A stretch of 64,000 nucleotides of DNA from Streptomyces omiyaensis (GTDB lineage: Bacteria > Actinomycetota > Actinomycetes > Streptomycetales > Streptomycetaceae): assembly GCF_014650895.1 (NCBI RefSeq), contig NZ_BMVV01000009.1:189102-253101 (forward strand), in the 5' to 3' direction. The notes below the pieces were generated by a model. It was not told the origin of the DNA and searched no databases. It saw only the letters and a list, made by a program, of their open reading frames with translations. The translations under genes were made by a program, and so were the position numbers. Numbering within the stretch: position 1 is the first letter of the stretch; every line of letters starts with the position of its first letter. Below are positions 1-12,674 of this stretch, piece by piece.

Positions 1-1322
1 CCGAGGCCGTCGAGCCGAAGGTCAACGCCCTCGCCGAGCGGACCTTCGAGGAGGCGCTCGCCGCCGCGCGCGAGGCCGAGGCGCGGTACCTGGGCAAGGG
101 GCCGGCACCCCGGGCGCTGGAGGGCCTGGCGGTCGCGACGAAGGAGGAGCAGCCGATCGCGGGGCGCCGCAGCACGGACGGCTCGCTGGCCTTCCGGGAC
201 GAGATCGCCGACGAGACGCACCCGGTCGTCGAGCGCGTCCGGGCGGCCGGCGGCATCGTGCACGCGCGGACCACCACGCCGGAGTTCAGCTGCGCGGCCT
301 TCACGCAGTCGCGCCTGTGGGGCGTGACGCGCAACCCGTGGAACCTGGAGTTCAGCCCCGGCGGTTCGTCCGGCGGCGCCGGCGCGGCGCTCGCCTCGGG
401 CACGACGACCCTCGCGACCGGCTCCGACATCGGCGGCTCCATCCGGATCCCCGCCTCCTGCACCGGCACCGTCGGCTACAAGCCGCCGTACGGCCGGGTC
501 CCGGCGATGGCGCCCTTCAACCTCGACACGTACTGCCACGACGGGCCGATGGCACGGACGGTCGCCGACTGCGCCCTCCTGCAGAACGTCATCGCGGGCC
601 CCCATCCCCTCGACGCCGTCTCGCTGCGCCCCCGGTTCACGCTGCCCGACGGCTTCGAGGGGGTCGAGGGCCTGCGGGTGGCGCTGTCGGTGACCCTCGG
701 GGACTGGCCGGTCGACCCCGAGGTCGAGGCCCACACCCGCGCGGTCGCGGAGGCCCTGCGCGCGGCCGGAGCCGTCGTCGAGGAGGTGGAGGTGCCGATC
801 ACCCGCGCGGAGGTGAGGGAGGCGGCGATGATCCACTTCGGCACGGTCTTCGGGCCGTACGTCGCGTCGGTCGCCGCGGACCACGGCGACCTGCTCACCG
901 CGTACGCGCTCGACTTCGCCGCGCGCACCGCCGAGGCCGCCCGCGAGCCCGGCAGCGTCATGCGCGGCCTGGAGCTGGAGGCGGGCGTGCAGCGGAGGCT
1001 CGGCCTCCTGCATACCCGTCACGACGTCCTGCTCTGCCCGACGACCGCCGTCCCGGCGCTGAAGGCCGACGACGACCACCTCTCCACCAGGATCGTGATC
1101 GAGGGGGTCGAGCTGGACTCCTACCTGGAGGCCGCGATGACCACGGCCTTCAACATCGCCGGCCGCTGCCCGGTCCTGAGCGTCCCCTCCGGGCTCGCCT
1201 CCACCGGCGTTCCGACCGGCGTCCAGATCGTGGGCCGGACCTACGACGACACCACCGTCTTCCGGGTGGCCGCGGCCGTCGAGGCGGCCCGTCCGTGGAG
1301 TGCCCGCCGCCCGCCCCTCTGA
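1..1322 (+). CDS. Amidase (amidase-signature family), 5' end outside window
   Basis: The frame is already open at base 3 and runs to the TGA at 1320-1322, so about 439 C-terminal residues are present and the true start lies upstream. The amidase-signature triad region is visible: a lysine in ATKEE (fragment residue 47), the Gly/Ser-rich stretch GGSSGGAGAALASG with the cis-serine, and TGSDIGGSIRIPAS carrying the nucleophilic serine. Such enzymes hydrolyse carboxamides in the cytoplasm. The substrate cannot be told from the sequence; it could be a general amidase or an amino-acid-amide hydrolase. The lysine context (ATKEE rather than the usual xKD) is mildly divergent. The GatA subunit is unlikely because no gatB or gatC lies nearby. 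Confidence 0.9.
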   Translation, partial: EAVEPKVNALAERTFEEALAAAREAEARYLGKGPAPRALEGLAVATKEEQPIAGRRSTDGSLAFRDEIADETHPVVERVRAAGGIVHARTTTPEFSCAAFTQSRLWGVTRNPWNLEFSPGGSSGGAGAALASGTTTLATGSDIGGSIRIPASCTGTVGYKPPYGRVPAMAPFNLDTYCHDGPMARTVADCALLQNVIAGPHPLDAVSLRPRFTLPDGFEGVEGLRVALSVTLGDWPVDPEVEAHTRAVAEALRAAGAVVEEVEVPITRAEVREAAMIHFGTVFGPYVASVAADHGDLLTAYALDFAARTAEAAREPGSVMRGLELEAGVQRRLGLLHTRHDVLLCPTTAVPALKADDDHLSTRIVIEGVELDSYLEAAMTTAFNIAGRCPVLSVPSGLASTGVPTGVQIVGRTYDDTTVFRVAAAVEAARPWSARRPPL

Positions 1323-1431
1323 GCGCGGACGCCGTCCGCCGCGCCGTCCGCCGCCGTCCGGCCGCGGATCGGCGGAAGTTCGTCCCCGGCGCCACTTCCC
1401 CTCGCCCCGTGGGGCGTTGGAGGATCCGGGC

Positions 1432-1950
1432 ATGACTCAGAACGCATCCCACGAGCCGGACGGGGCGTCGGCCGCCTACCTGGCGGGGCTCCGCGCGCGG
1501 CTGACGGCCGACGGCTGCACGGTGACCGACTCGGAGTGGCGCGGCTGTCCGGTGGTGGCCGCCCACCGGGCGGACCGCAGGGCGCGGTGGTTCGGGACGA
1601 AGGCGGAGCTGTTCGTCCTCGCCGCGGCCGTCCCCCAGGCCGACGTGGCCGCGCTGGAGGGGTTCACCCTGTGGGCCATGGAGCGGGCCAAGAGCCTGCG
1701 GGGCGGCATACCGGGCGCCCGCAACGTGACCCTGGTGCTGCCCGCGCTCGTGAGCGCGCGGGTGCAGCCGGAGGCGGCGCAGTGGGCGGCCCACGACGCC
1801 CGGACCGTCGACTCGACCGTGGTCAGCCGTCCGGTCACGGTCGAGTGCGGCCGCGGGGTCAGCCGGACCACGCTGTACCGGGGCCGGGTCGTGTGGGGCG
1901 GGCTGTTCACGAAGCACGTGCTGGAGAAGGCGGGCCGGTACTTCACGTGA
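1432..1950 (+). CDS. Hypothetical protein, 172 aa
   Basis: I do not recognise a named family. The ATG at 1432 is chosen over an in-frame upstream codon because GGAGG lies about 8 bases before it. The protein is soluble, has no signal peptide or membrane segment, and is alpha/beta in character, with several tryptophans (EWRG, ARWFG, LWAMERAK) and a C-terminal segment ending VLEKAGRYFT. It follows the amidase by 109 bp and ends 5 bp before a GC-rich hairpin, facing the convergent dps gene. Nothing in the neighbourhood assigns a role. Confidence 0.75.
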   Translation: MTQNASHEPDGASAAYLAGLRARLTADGCTVTDSEWRGCPVVAAHRADRRARWFGTKAELFVLAAAVPQADVAALEGFTLWAMERAKSLRGGIPGARNVTLVLPALVSARVQPEAAQWAAHDARTVDSTVVSRPVTVECGRGVSRTTLYRGRVVWGGLFTKHVLEKAGRYFT

Positions 1951-1956
1951 CCCCCT

Positions 1957-1993
1957 CCGGGCGGGGCGGGGACCACGGGCCCCGCCCGCCCGG
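1957..1993. terminator. GC-rich hairpin between convergent genes
   Basis: A near-perfect stem of about 14 bp with one bulged G (left arm from 1957, right arm 1980-1993) sits just after the stop of the 172-aa gene and upstream of the convergent dps stop. It has no T-run, as is usual in Streptomyces. Two direct copies of GACGGTCCGGGGCG follow near 2008 and 2035. Confidence 0.5.
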
Positions 1994-2152
1994 GGCGCGG
2001 AGCCCCGTGACGGTCCGGGGCGCCGAGGCCCCCCGACGGTCCGGGGCGGGGCGGCCGCCGGCGCCCGGCGCGCCGCCCGTGCCGGCGACGGCCGGGAGGG
2101 CGGCCGCGGCGATGACGGCCGGAAGGCCGCCGGCCGGTGCGGCGGCGCGGGG

Positions 2153-2734
2153 TCAGGCCCGGACCAGCGGCGTGTCGACCAGGTGCTCGGCGACGAACCA
2201 CGCCTGGAGCTCGCCCGTACGGATCACCTGGGACACCAGCAGGTCGTTGGTGCCGTCGTCGCCGAGCGCCGCCGTGCGCGCCGCGGCGTCGTGCGCGTCG
2301 GTCAGGATCGCCTCGTGCGCCTCCAGGAGCCGGGAGAGCATCGCCGGGACCTCCTCGACGCCGTCCGGGGGCCGGGGCACGGTGGTGAGCTCCGCGACGT
2401 GCCGGGGGTCGCCGACCGCGACGCCGCCGAGCGTCTGGACCCGCTCCGCGAGCGCGTCGACCAGGGCGAGCTGCTCGCCCGCGTGCTTGTCGAGCACCAG
2501 ATGCAGCTGGTAGAAGGTCGCGCCCCGCATCAGCCAGTGGTGCTTCTTGTAGAGCCCGTACAGGATCTGGGTGTCCGCGAGGACCTTGTTCAGCCGCCCG
2601 CACGCGTACGTCCGGGCCTCCTGCGCCAGACCGACCGGGAACCCCTTCACCGTCCCGAACTCCTGGACGATCCGCCCCTCCTGGGGGAGGGCCGGCCGGC
2701 CCCCGTCCCACGCCTGTCCGTTCGCACTGTCCAT
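2153..2734 (-). CDS. dps: Dps-family DNA-binding ferritin-like protein
   Basis: The 193-aa protein is a Dps ferritin: it oxidises Fe(II) with hydrogen peroxide, stores iron in a dodecamer and protects DNA. All five inter-subunit ferroxidase ligands are present with family spacing: H66 (HHW), H78 (QLH), D82, D93 and E97 (ALAER). The N-terminal tail (about 35 residues) has one lysine and is not strongly basic, so direct DNA binding by the tail is uncertain. The ATG at 2734 is chosen because AGGAGG lies 6-8 bases upstream; longer frames reach into the intergenic region. It is transcribed alone, divergent from the amidohydrolase, and its promoter region shares an element with that of the hydrolase at 7076. 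Confidence 0.95.
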   Translation of the reverse strand: MDSANGQAWDGGRPALPQEGRIVQEFGTVKGFPVGLAQEARTYACGRLNKVLADTQILYGLYKKHHWLMRGATFYQLHLVLDKHAGEQLALVDALAERVQTLGGVAVGDPRHVAELTTVPRPPDGVEEVPAMLSRLLEAHEAILTDAHDAAARTAALGDDGTNDLLVSQVIRTGELQAWFVAEHLVDTPLVRA

Positions 2735-2775
2735 CTGCCGCCTCCTGCGGTCCGGTCCACCGGGTACGGAAGGGG

Positions 2776-2815
2776 ACGCTAGGCGGCCGGCGCGCCGCCG
2801 CTTGTCCGGCGGCGC
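2776..2815 (-). promoter_or_regulatory. Candidate dps promoter element with stem-loop
   Basis: On the minus strand GGACAAG (2807-2801) is followed 17 bases later by CCTAGC (2783-2778), containing the TANNNT-like hexamer TAGCGT about 41 bases before the dps ATG. The same arrangement occurs upstream of the hydrolase gene at 7076. A 9-bp inverted repeat (GCGCCGCCG 2792-2800, CGGCGGCGC 2807-2815) overlaps it. The rest of 2735-3018 shows nothing else clear. Confidence 0.4.
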
Positions 2816-3018
2816 ACGCACGCCCGGCCGGGAGCGCACACCCCGGTGCGCGGGAGGGCCGCACCCGGTGCGCCCACGGCCAAGGCGCCCGCCGGCCGCC
2901 GCCGTACGTTTCGGGTCGTCAGCGGGACCCGGCCGGACCGGCACCGCCTCCGGGACGGACCCGTCGAGGAGGGCCGGTCCGGAGAGGCGCGGTCCCCTTC
3001 CCAGGAGGGTTCCGGAAG

Positions 3019-7912
<4,894 letters not shown>

Positions 7913-7924
7913 GCGGAAGCGCAC

Positions 7925-7973
7925 GCCGTCCGCCGCGGGCCGGTCCTCCGGGGGCCGGCCCGCGGCGGACGGC
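7925..7973. terminator. Strong bidirectional hairpin terminator
   Basis: A perfect 19-bp inverted repeat (arms 7925-7943 and 7955-7973, 11-base loop) lies between the convergent hydrolase stop (7912) and GNAT stop (7986), so it can serve both transcripts. Confidence 0.8.
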
Positions 7974-7985
7974 CGTCCTCGCGCG

Positions 7986-8516
7986 TCAGCGCGCGGCGGG
8001 ACCGGCGTCGAGCGCCAGGGTCCAGTTCTGGCCGACGAGGTCGTGGCCGAAGCGGTGGACCGGCTCCTCGTCGGCGAGGGCGAAGCCGAAGTGCTCGTAG
8101 ATGCGGCGCGCGGAGGTCAGGTTGCCGGTGGTCCACAGCGTCACGCGCCGGTACCCGGCCTCGCGGGCGAAGGCCAGCGCGTCGCCCACGAGCCGCGTGC
8201 CCAGGCCGAGGCCCCGGGCCGCCGGCGTGACGACCAGGACCCGGAGCTTCGCGAGTCCCTCCCCGCCGCCGTCGACGAGGAGGACGCAGCCCGCGCGTGC
8301 GCCGTCGACCTCGGCGATCCACGCCGCCTCCCGCGCGGGGTCGTGCCCGGCCGCGTACCCGGCCACCACCTGTGCGACCAGGGCCTCGAAGTCGGTGTTC
8401 CAGCCGAACTGCCGGGCGTAGACCTCCCCGTGGACCATCACCACCCAGCCCAGGTCGCCCGGCCGGTCGGCGCGGCGGACCACGACCCGCCGCCGGTCGT
8501 CGGCTCCGTCTGACAT
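7986..8516 (-). CDS. GNAT-family N-acetyltransferase
   Basis: The 176-aa protein is a single-domain GNAT acetyltransferase. The acetyl-CoA pyrophosphate loop is visible as TPAARGLGLGTRLV (relative of Q/RxxGxG/A), preceded by LRVLVV (beta 4) and followed by RIYEHFGF, a usual GNAT C-terminal motif. The acceptor is unknown; divergence from a TetR gene over a shared operator suggests a detoxifying or antibiotic-modifying role (inference). The ATG at 8516 has GGAG six bases upstream and is preferred to the GTG at 8525. Transcription is probably controlled by the TetR protein next door through the palindrome at 8547-8578. Confidence 0.88.
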   Translation of the reverse strand: MSDGADDRRRVVVRRADRPGDLGWVVMVHGEVYARQFGWNTDFEALVAQVVAGYAAGHDPAREAAWIAEVDGARAGCVLLVDGGGEGLAKLRVLVVTPAARGLGLGTRLVGDALAFAREAGYRRVTLWTTGNLTSARRIYEHFGFALADEEPVHRFGHDLVGQNWTLALDAGPAAR

Positions 8517-8546
8517 CTCACACACTCCGGCACCCCTGCGTCACTG

Positions 8547-8583
8547 AGAGCTACTGACACGAGTGTGTCAGTAGCTCTAGGCT
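8547..8583 (+). promoter_or_regulatory. Perfect 14-bp palindromic operator overlapping a leaderless tetR promoter
   Basis: AGAGCTACTGACAC (8547-8560), spacer GAGT, then its exact reverse complement (8565-8578). TGACAC at 8555-8560 forms a -35 box and TAGGCT at 8578-8583 a -10 box, exactly 17 bases apart, putting the transcription start at or next to the tetR ATG (8590). A repressor on the palindrome would cover the whole core promoter. It also lies about 30 bp upstream of the divergent GNAT start. Confidence 0.8.
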
Positions 8584-8589
8584 AGATCC

Positions 8590-9183
8590 ATGTCCTCCGA
8601 TGCCGCAAACCCCTCGGCCCGCCGGACCGAGCTGCTCGAAGCCGCCTACCGGTACGTCCTCGCCCACGGCCTGACCTCCCTGTCCCTCCGTCCGCTCGCC
8701 GAGGCCGTCGGCTCCAGCACCCGCGTGCTGATGTTCCTGTTCGGGAACAAGGACGGACTCGTCCACGCCCTGCTGGAGCGGGCCCGCGCCGACGAACTGG
8801 AACTCCTCGCCGGCCTCCGGGCCGACCGGCCCGCGGGACTCGCCCAGGCCGCAGACGAGGTCTGGGCGTGGCTCGCGGCCCCGGACCACCGCGCCCTGCT
8901 GCGCCTGTGGGCCGAGGCGTACGCCCGCTCCCTCGTCGAACCCGACGGCCCCTGGGCCGGATTCGCGCGGGCGACCGTCACCGACTGGCTCGACGTCCTC
9001 GCCGCCTGCCAGCCCGCACCGGAGCGGGAGAGCGAGGAGGGGACCCTGCGCCGCACGCTGACCCTCGCGGTCCTGCGCGGAGCGCTCCTCGACCTCCTCG
9101 CCACCGACGACGCGCTCCGGGCGACCGCCGCCGTCACCTCCTACACGGCCTCCCTCCGGTCCGGCGACGCCGCCCCGGAGTAG
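8590..9183 (+). CDS. TetR-family transcriptional regulator
   Basis: The 197-aa repressor has an N-terminal TetR helix-turn-helix at about residues 10-55 (LLEAAYRYVLAHGLTSLSLR, then LAEAVGSSTRVLMFLFGNKD) and a helical ligand domain. The family binds palindromes and is released by small ligands. The perfect inverted repeat immediately upstream overlaps its own promoter, so autoregulation and control of the divergent GNAT gene are likely. No Shine-Dalgarno sequence precedes the ATG; the promoter geometry implies a leaderless mRNA. The inducer cannot be predicted. Confidence 0.92.
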   Translation: MSSDAANPSARRTELLEAAYRYVLAHGLTSLSLRPLAEAVGSSTRVLMFLFGNKDGLVHALLERARADELELLAGLRADRPAGLAQAADEVWAWLAAPDHRALLRLWAEAYARSLVEPDGPWAGFARATVTDWLDVLAACQPAPERESEEGTLRRTLTLAVLRGALLDLLATDDALRATAAVTSYTASLRSGDAAPE

Positions 9184-9312
9184 CCCGCCCGCGGCCGGCG
9201 GCCGGACCGGCGGGACCCCGCTGCCTCGCCGTCCGGCCGAGGTGGTGCCAGCCTGGGAGTGTCGCCCCGCAGGGGCCGCGGCCGGCGGGGCGGACCCGCC
9301 CGGAGGTGAGCC

Positions 9313-9906
9313 ATGAGCGAGCGTGACCCGTACGGACGGGCACCGGACCCGTCGTACGCCGACCCCGGCCGGCGGACCGCCGTGCTCCTCGTCCTCCTCG
9401 CCGCGCTCGTCTGCGGCGTCCTCGGCGGCGCGTACCTGTGGAGCTTCGCCACCGGCGTCGACCGGGCCCGCGCGGCCGACCTGCACCGCGTGACCGCCAC
9501 CACCACGGGGCGGGCCGCGCAGCCGGAGGCCGCCCTGCGCCTCGGCTCGGATCCGGTCGCCGTCGCACCCGCCGTCTGGGAGTACCCGGACGACGTCCGC
9601 CGCACCGGGACGGTCGAGGTCCCGCCCCGCACGCCGCCCGGAGGGACCGTGGCCGTGTGGGTGGACGACGCGGGCGCGCTCGTCCACCGGACGGGCGGGA
9701 ACGCGGACCGCCTGCTCGTCACCTTCGCCGGGGGCGTCGCGACCGCCGGGGCGGCCGGCGCGGCGGGAGCCGGCGTCGTCGCCCTCGTCCGGTACTGCGC
9801 CGACCGCCGGACCCTGGCGGCCCTGGAGCGCGAGTGGGAGCAGGTGGAGCCCGTCTGGACCGGCCGCCTCCGGCGGGGCAGCGGCCCGCCCGCGGACGAC
9901 GCGTGA
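9313..9906 (+). CDS. Rv1733c-like two-TM membrane protein
   Basis: The 197-aa protein has two membrane helices (about residues 23-45, VLLVLLAALVCGVLGGAYLW, and about 136-158, Ala/Gly/Val-rich) around an extracytoplasmic domain of about 90 residues, then a cytoplasmic tail with a charged helix (ALEREWEQVEPVW). This layout matches the actinobacterial Rv1733c family, whose function is unknown. GGAGGTGA lies 5 bases before the ATG. It stands alone after the tetR gene. Confidence 0.8.
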   Translation: MSERDPYGRAPDPSYADPGRRTAVLLVLLAALVCGVLGGAYLWSFATGVDRARAADLHRVTATTTGRAAQPEAALRLGSDPVAVAPAVWEYPDDVRRTGTVEVPPRTPPGGTVAVWVDDAGALVHRTGGNADRLLVTFAGGVATAGAAGAAGAGVVALVRYCADRRTLAALEREWEQVEPVWTGRLRRGSGPPADDA

Positions 9907-10067
9907 CCGGGCCGGCGGCCGCACGGAACGGCCCCCGCCGGGTACCGGAGGAAAAAGTTCCGCCGACCCCATCCGGACGGCCCCTTCGGGCGGAAGGCAT
10001 GGGTGACAGACAGGACACCCGATCCACGGCCGCGGACCCCCGTCCGGGCCCGTGGGAGGAGGACGTC

Positions 10068-10646
10068 ATGAACACCACGTTCACCCGCCGCCGCGTCTCG
10101 TCCGCCCTGGCCGCAGCCGCCCTCGCCGTCTCCTTCGGGGCGTTCGCGCCGCACGCCTCCGCCGCGGAGGCCGACGCGCCGTTCGGCCCGGGATGCGCCG
10201 CGCTGCCGCAGGAGGGGGCCGGTTCCGCCGCCGACATGGCCGACGACCCCGTCGCCACGGCCGCCTCGAACAACCCCGCCCTGTCGACGCTGGCCGCGGC
10301 CGTCGAGAAGGCCGGCCTGGTCGACACCCTGAACGAGGCGGAGGACATCACGGTCTTCGCCCCGACCGACGAGGCCTTCGCCAAGATCCCCAAGGCCGAC
10401 CTGGACAAGGTGCTCGCCGACAAGGCCACCCTCACCGAGATCCTCACCTACCACGTCGTCGACGAACCGGTGGACAAGGCGGACCTCGCCGACGGCTCCT
10501 TCAAGACGCTCCAGGGCGGCACGCTGACCACCGACGGCTCGGGGGACGCCTACAAGGTGAACGACACCGCCACCGTCGTCTGCGGCGACGTGCAGACCTC
10601 CAACGCCACCGTCCACGTCATCGACACCGTGCTCATGCCGAAGTGA
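10068..10646 (+). CDS. Secreted fasciclin (FAS1) domain protein
   Basis: The 192-aa precursor has a Sec signal peptide (basic MNTTFTRRR, hydrophobic Ala/Val core, cleavage after ASA near residue 34) and one FAS1 domain (about 55-192) with the family motifs ITVFAPTDEAF and LTYHVV and the closing strand VHVIDTVLMP. FAS1 domains mediate surface adhesion. GGAGGAGG lies 6 bases before the ATG, and longer upstream frames are spurious. The gene is followed after 14 bp by an SDR gene, possibly in one transcript. Confidence 0.92.
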   Translation: MNTTFTRRRVSSALAAAALAVSFGAFAPHASAAEADAPFGPGCAALPQEGAGSAADMADDPVATAASNNPALSTLAAAVEKAGLVDTLNEAEDITVFAPTDEAFAKIPKADLDKVLADKATLTEILTYHVVDEPVDKADLADGSFKTLQGGTLTTDGSGDAYKVNDTATVVCGDVQTSNATVHVIDTVLMPK

Positions 10647-10660
10647 GGAGGCCGAAGGGA

Positions 10661-12166
10661 ATGGACGCTCCCACCCCGCCGTCCGAGGGCGCCCGCTGTC
10701 TGGTCACCGGCGCGAGCGGCTACATCGGTGGCCGTCTCGTGCCGGAACTGCTCGACAGCGGGTACGCCGTCAGGTGCCTCGCCCGCCATCCGGACAAGCT
10801 CCGCGACTTCCCCTGGACCGACCGGGTGGAGACCGTGCGCGGCGACGTCACCGACGCCGCGAGCCTGCGGGACGCGTTCCGCGGCGTCGACGTGGCCTAC
10901 TACCTGGTCCACTCGATGAGCTCGTCCGCCGACTTCGAGAGCACCGACCGCCGCGCCGCGCGCACCTTCGCCGCCGAGGCGCGGGCGGCCGGCGTGCGGC
11001 GCATCGTCTACCTGGGCGGCCTCTCCCCGCGCGGCGTACCGGACGAGGAGCTCTCCCCGCACCTGCGGTCCCGCGCCGAGGTGGGGCGCGTCCTCCTCGA
11101 CTCGGGCGTCCCCACCACCGTGCTGCGCGCCGCCGTCGTCATCGGGTCCGGATCCGCCTCCTTCGAGATGCTCCGCTACCTGACCGAACGCCTGCCCGTC
11201 ATGGTCACCCCGAGCTGGGTCGGCACCCGGGTCCAGCCCATCGCCGTCCGCGACGTCCTGCGGTACCTCGTCGGCAGCGCCGCCATGCCCCCGGACGTCA
11301 GCCGGGCCTTCGACGTCGGCGGACCCGACGTGCTCACCTACCGCGAGATGATGACCCGGTACGCGGAGACCGCGGGGCTCCGCAAGCGCCTCATCGTCCC
11401 CGTGCCCGTCCTCACCCCCCGGCTCTCCAGCCACTGGATCGGACTCGTCACGCCGGTCCCCGCCTCCCTCGCGCGGCCCCTCACCGAATCCCTCCGCCAC
11501 GAGGTCGTCTGCGCCGAGCACGACATCGCCCGGTACGTCCCCGACGGACCGGGCAGACCCATCCCCTTCGACGAGTCCCTCCGACTCGCCCTCCGCCGCG
11601 TGCGCGAGGCCCGGGTCACCACGCGCTGGTCCTCCGCCTCGACGCCGGGGGCGCCGAGCGACCCGCTGCCGACCGACCCCGACTGGGCGGGCGGCAGCCT
11701 CTACACCGACCGGCGCTCACGGCCGGTCGACGCGAGCCCCGAAGCCCTGTGGAAGGTCATCGAGGGAGTCGGCGGCGAGAACGGCTGGTACTCCTTCCCG
11801 CTCGCCTGGGCCGTGCGGGGCTGGGCCGACCGCCTCGTCGGGGGCGTCGGACTGCGCCGGGGCCGCCGGGACGCGCACCGCCTGCGGGTCGGCGACGCGC
11901 TGGACTTCTGGCGCGTCGAGGAGATCGACCGCGGACGCCTGCTGCGGCTGCGCGCCGAGATGCGCCTGCCGGGCCTCGCCTGGCTGGAGATGTCCGTCGA
12001 CCGCGACGACCGCGGCCGCACCTCCTACCGCCAGCGGGCGCTCTTCCACCCCCGGGGCCTCGCGGGACAGGCCTACTGGTGGAGCGTGGCCCCCTTCCAC
12101 GCCGTCGTCTTCGGCGGCATGGCCAGGAACATCGCCCGCACCGCGGAGACGGAGGAGCAGCGGTGA
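10661..12166 (+). CDS. SDR-type NAD(P)-binding protein with C-terminal DUF2867 domain
   Basis: The 501-aa protein has an atypical SDR/NmrA Rossmann domain (residues about 10-330; GASGYIGGRL nucleotide motif and a VYLGGLSP strand) fused to a DUF2867 lipid-binding-like domain (about 340-495). Proteins of this build occur in many actinobacteria; the reaction is not established. No canonical YxxxK is visible, so it may bind nucleotide without classic reductase chemistry. GAAGGGA precedes the ATG. The stop overlaps the next GTG by four bases, so the zinc finger protein is translationally coupled to it. Confidence 0.88.
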   Translation: MDAPTPPSEGARCLVTGASGYIGGRLVPELLDSGYAVRCLARHPDKLRDFPWTDRVETVRGDVTDAASLRDAFRGVDVAYYLVHSMSSSADFESTDRRAARTFAAEARAAGVRRIVYLGGLSPRGVPDEELSPHLRSRAEVGRVLLDSGVPTTVLRAAVVIGSGSASFEMLRYLTERLPVMVTPSWVGTRVQPIAVRDVLRYLVGSAAMPPDVSRAFDVGGPDVLTYREMMTRYAETAGLRKRLIVPVPVLTPRLSSHWIGLVTPVPASLARPLTESLRHEVVCAEHDIARYVPDGPGRPIPFDESLRLALRRVREARVTTRWSSASTPGAPSDPLPTDPDWAGGSLYTDRRSRPVDASPEALWKVIEGVGGENGWYSFPLAWAVRGWADRLVGGVGLRRGRRDAHRLRVGDALDFWRVEEIDRGRLLRLRAEMRLPGLAWLEMSVDRDDRGRTSYRQRALFHPRGLAGQAYWWSVAPFHAVVFGGMARNIARTAETEEQR

Positions 12167-12573
12167 CCCCGCCGGACCAGCGCACCGCACCCCCGCCGGA
12201 CGGCCCCGCCTGGACGGTGGCCCCCGACGCCGGCCGTACGGCTCCGGCGCACTGCGCCCACCTCGACGCCCCCGTCCCGCCCGCCGGCGCGGCGGCCGGG
12301 GCGGTCTGCGCGCAGTGCGCGGCGCGCGGGACCGCCTGGCGGCGCCTGCGCCGGTGCGCCGCGTGCGGCCACGTCGGCTGCTGCGACAGCTCCCCGGGCG
12401 CCCACAGCCACGCCCATCACACGGCGACCGGACATCCGGTGGCGGTCTCGCTCGCCCCCGACGAGGACTGGGCCTGGTGCTTCGTGGACGAACTGTTCCT
12501 GCTGCGGGCACGGGACGACGAGCCGGGGAGGGCGGCGCCGCGCCCGGGGAGCGCCGCCCGCACGGGCCGGTGA
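12163..12573 (+). CDS. UBP-type zinc finger protein
   Basis: The 136-aa protein begins at a GTG overlapping the upstream stop (GTGA). Residues about 30-110 form a UBP-type zinc finger: CAHLD, CAQC, RRCAACGHVGCCDSS and a histidine cluster AHSHAHH, then DWAWCFVDE. In eukaryotes this fold binds the C-terminal tail of ubiquitin. Bacterial versions are common in Streptomyces and unexplained; ubiquitin is not available, so another C-terminal tail ligand is possible (inference). Coupling to the SDR/DUF2867 gene suggests the two act together. Confidence 0.85.
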   Translation: MTPPDQRTAPPPDGPAWTVAPDAGRTAPAHCAHLDAPVPPAGAAAGAVCAQCAARGTAWRRLRRCAACGHVGCCDSSPGAHSHAHHTATGHPVAVSLAPDEDWAWCFVDELFLLRARDDEPGRAAPRPGSAARTGR

Positions 12574-12632
12574 CACCGCCGCGCCCGGGTCCCCGCAGGC
12601 GGGGGCGACACGGCCCCGCCCCTCCCGGAAAC

Positions 12633-12650
12633 CCCGTCCGCACGGACGGG
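12633..12650. terminator. Hairpin between convergent genes
   Basis: CCCGTCC (12633-12639), loop GCAC, GGACGGG (12644-12650), between the convergent zinc finger and ATPase genes. It is short but well placed. Confidence 0.45.
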
Positions 12651-12674
12651 CGACGCCCCCGCGCCCGCCGGGGC

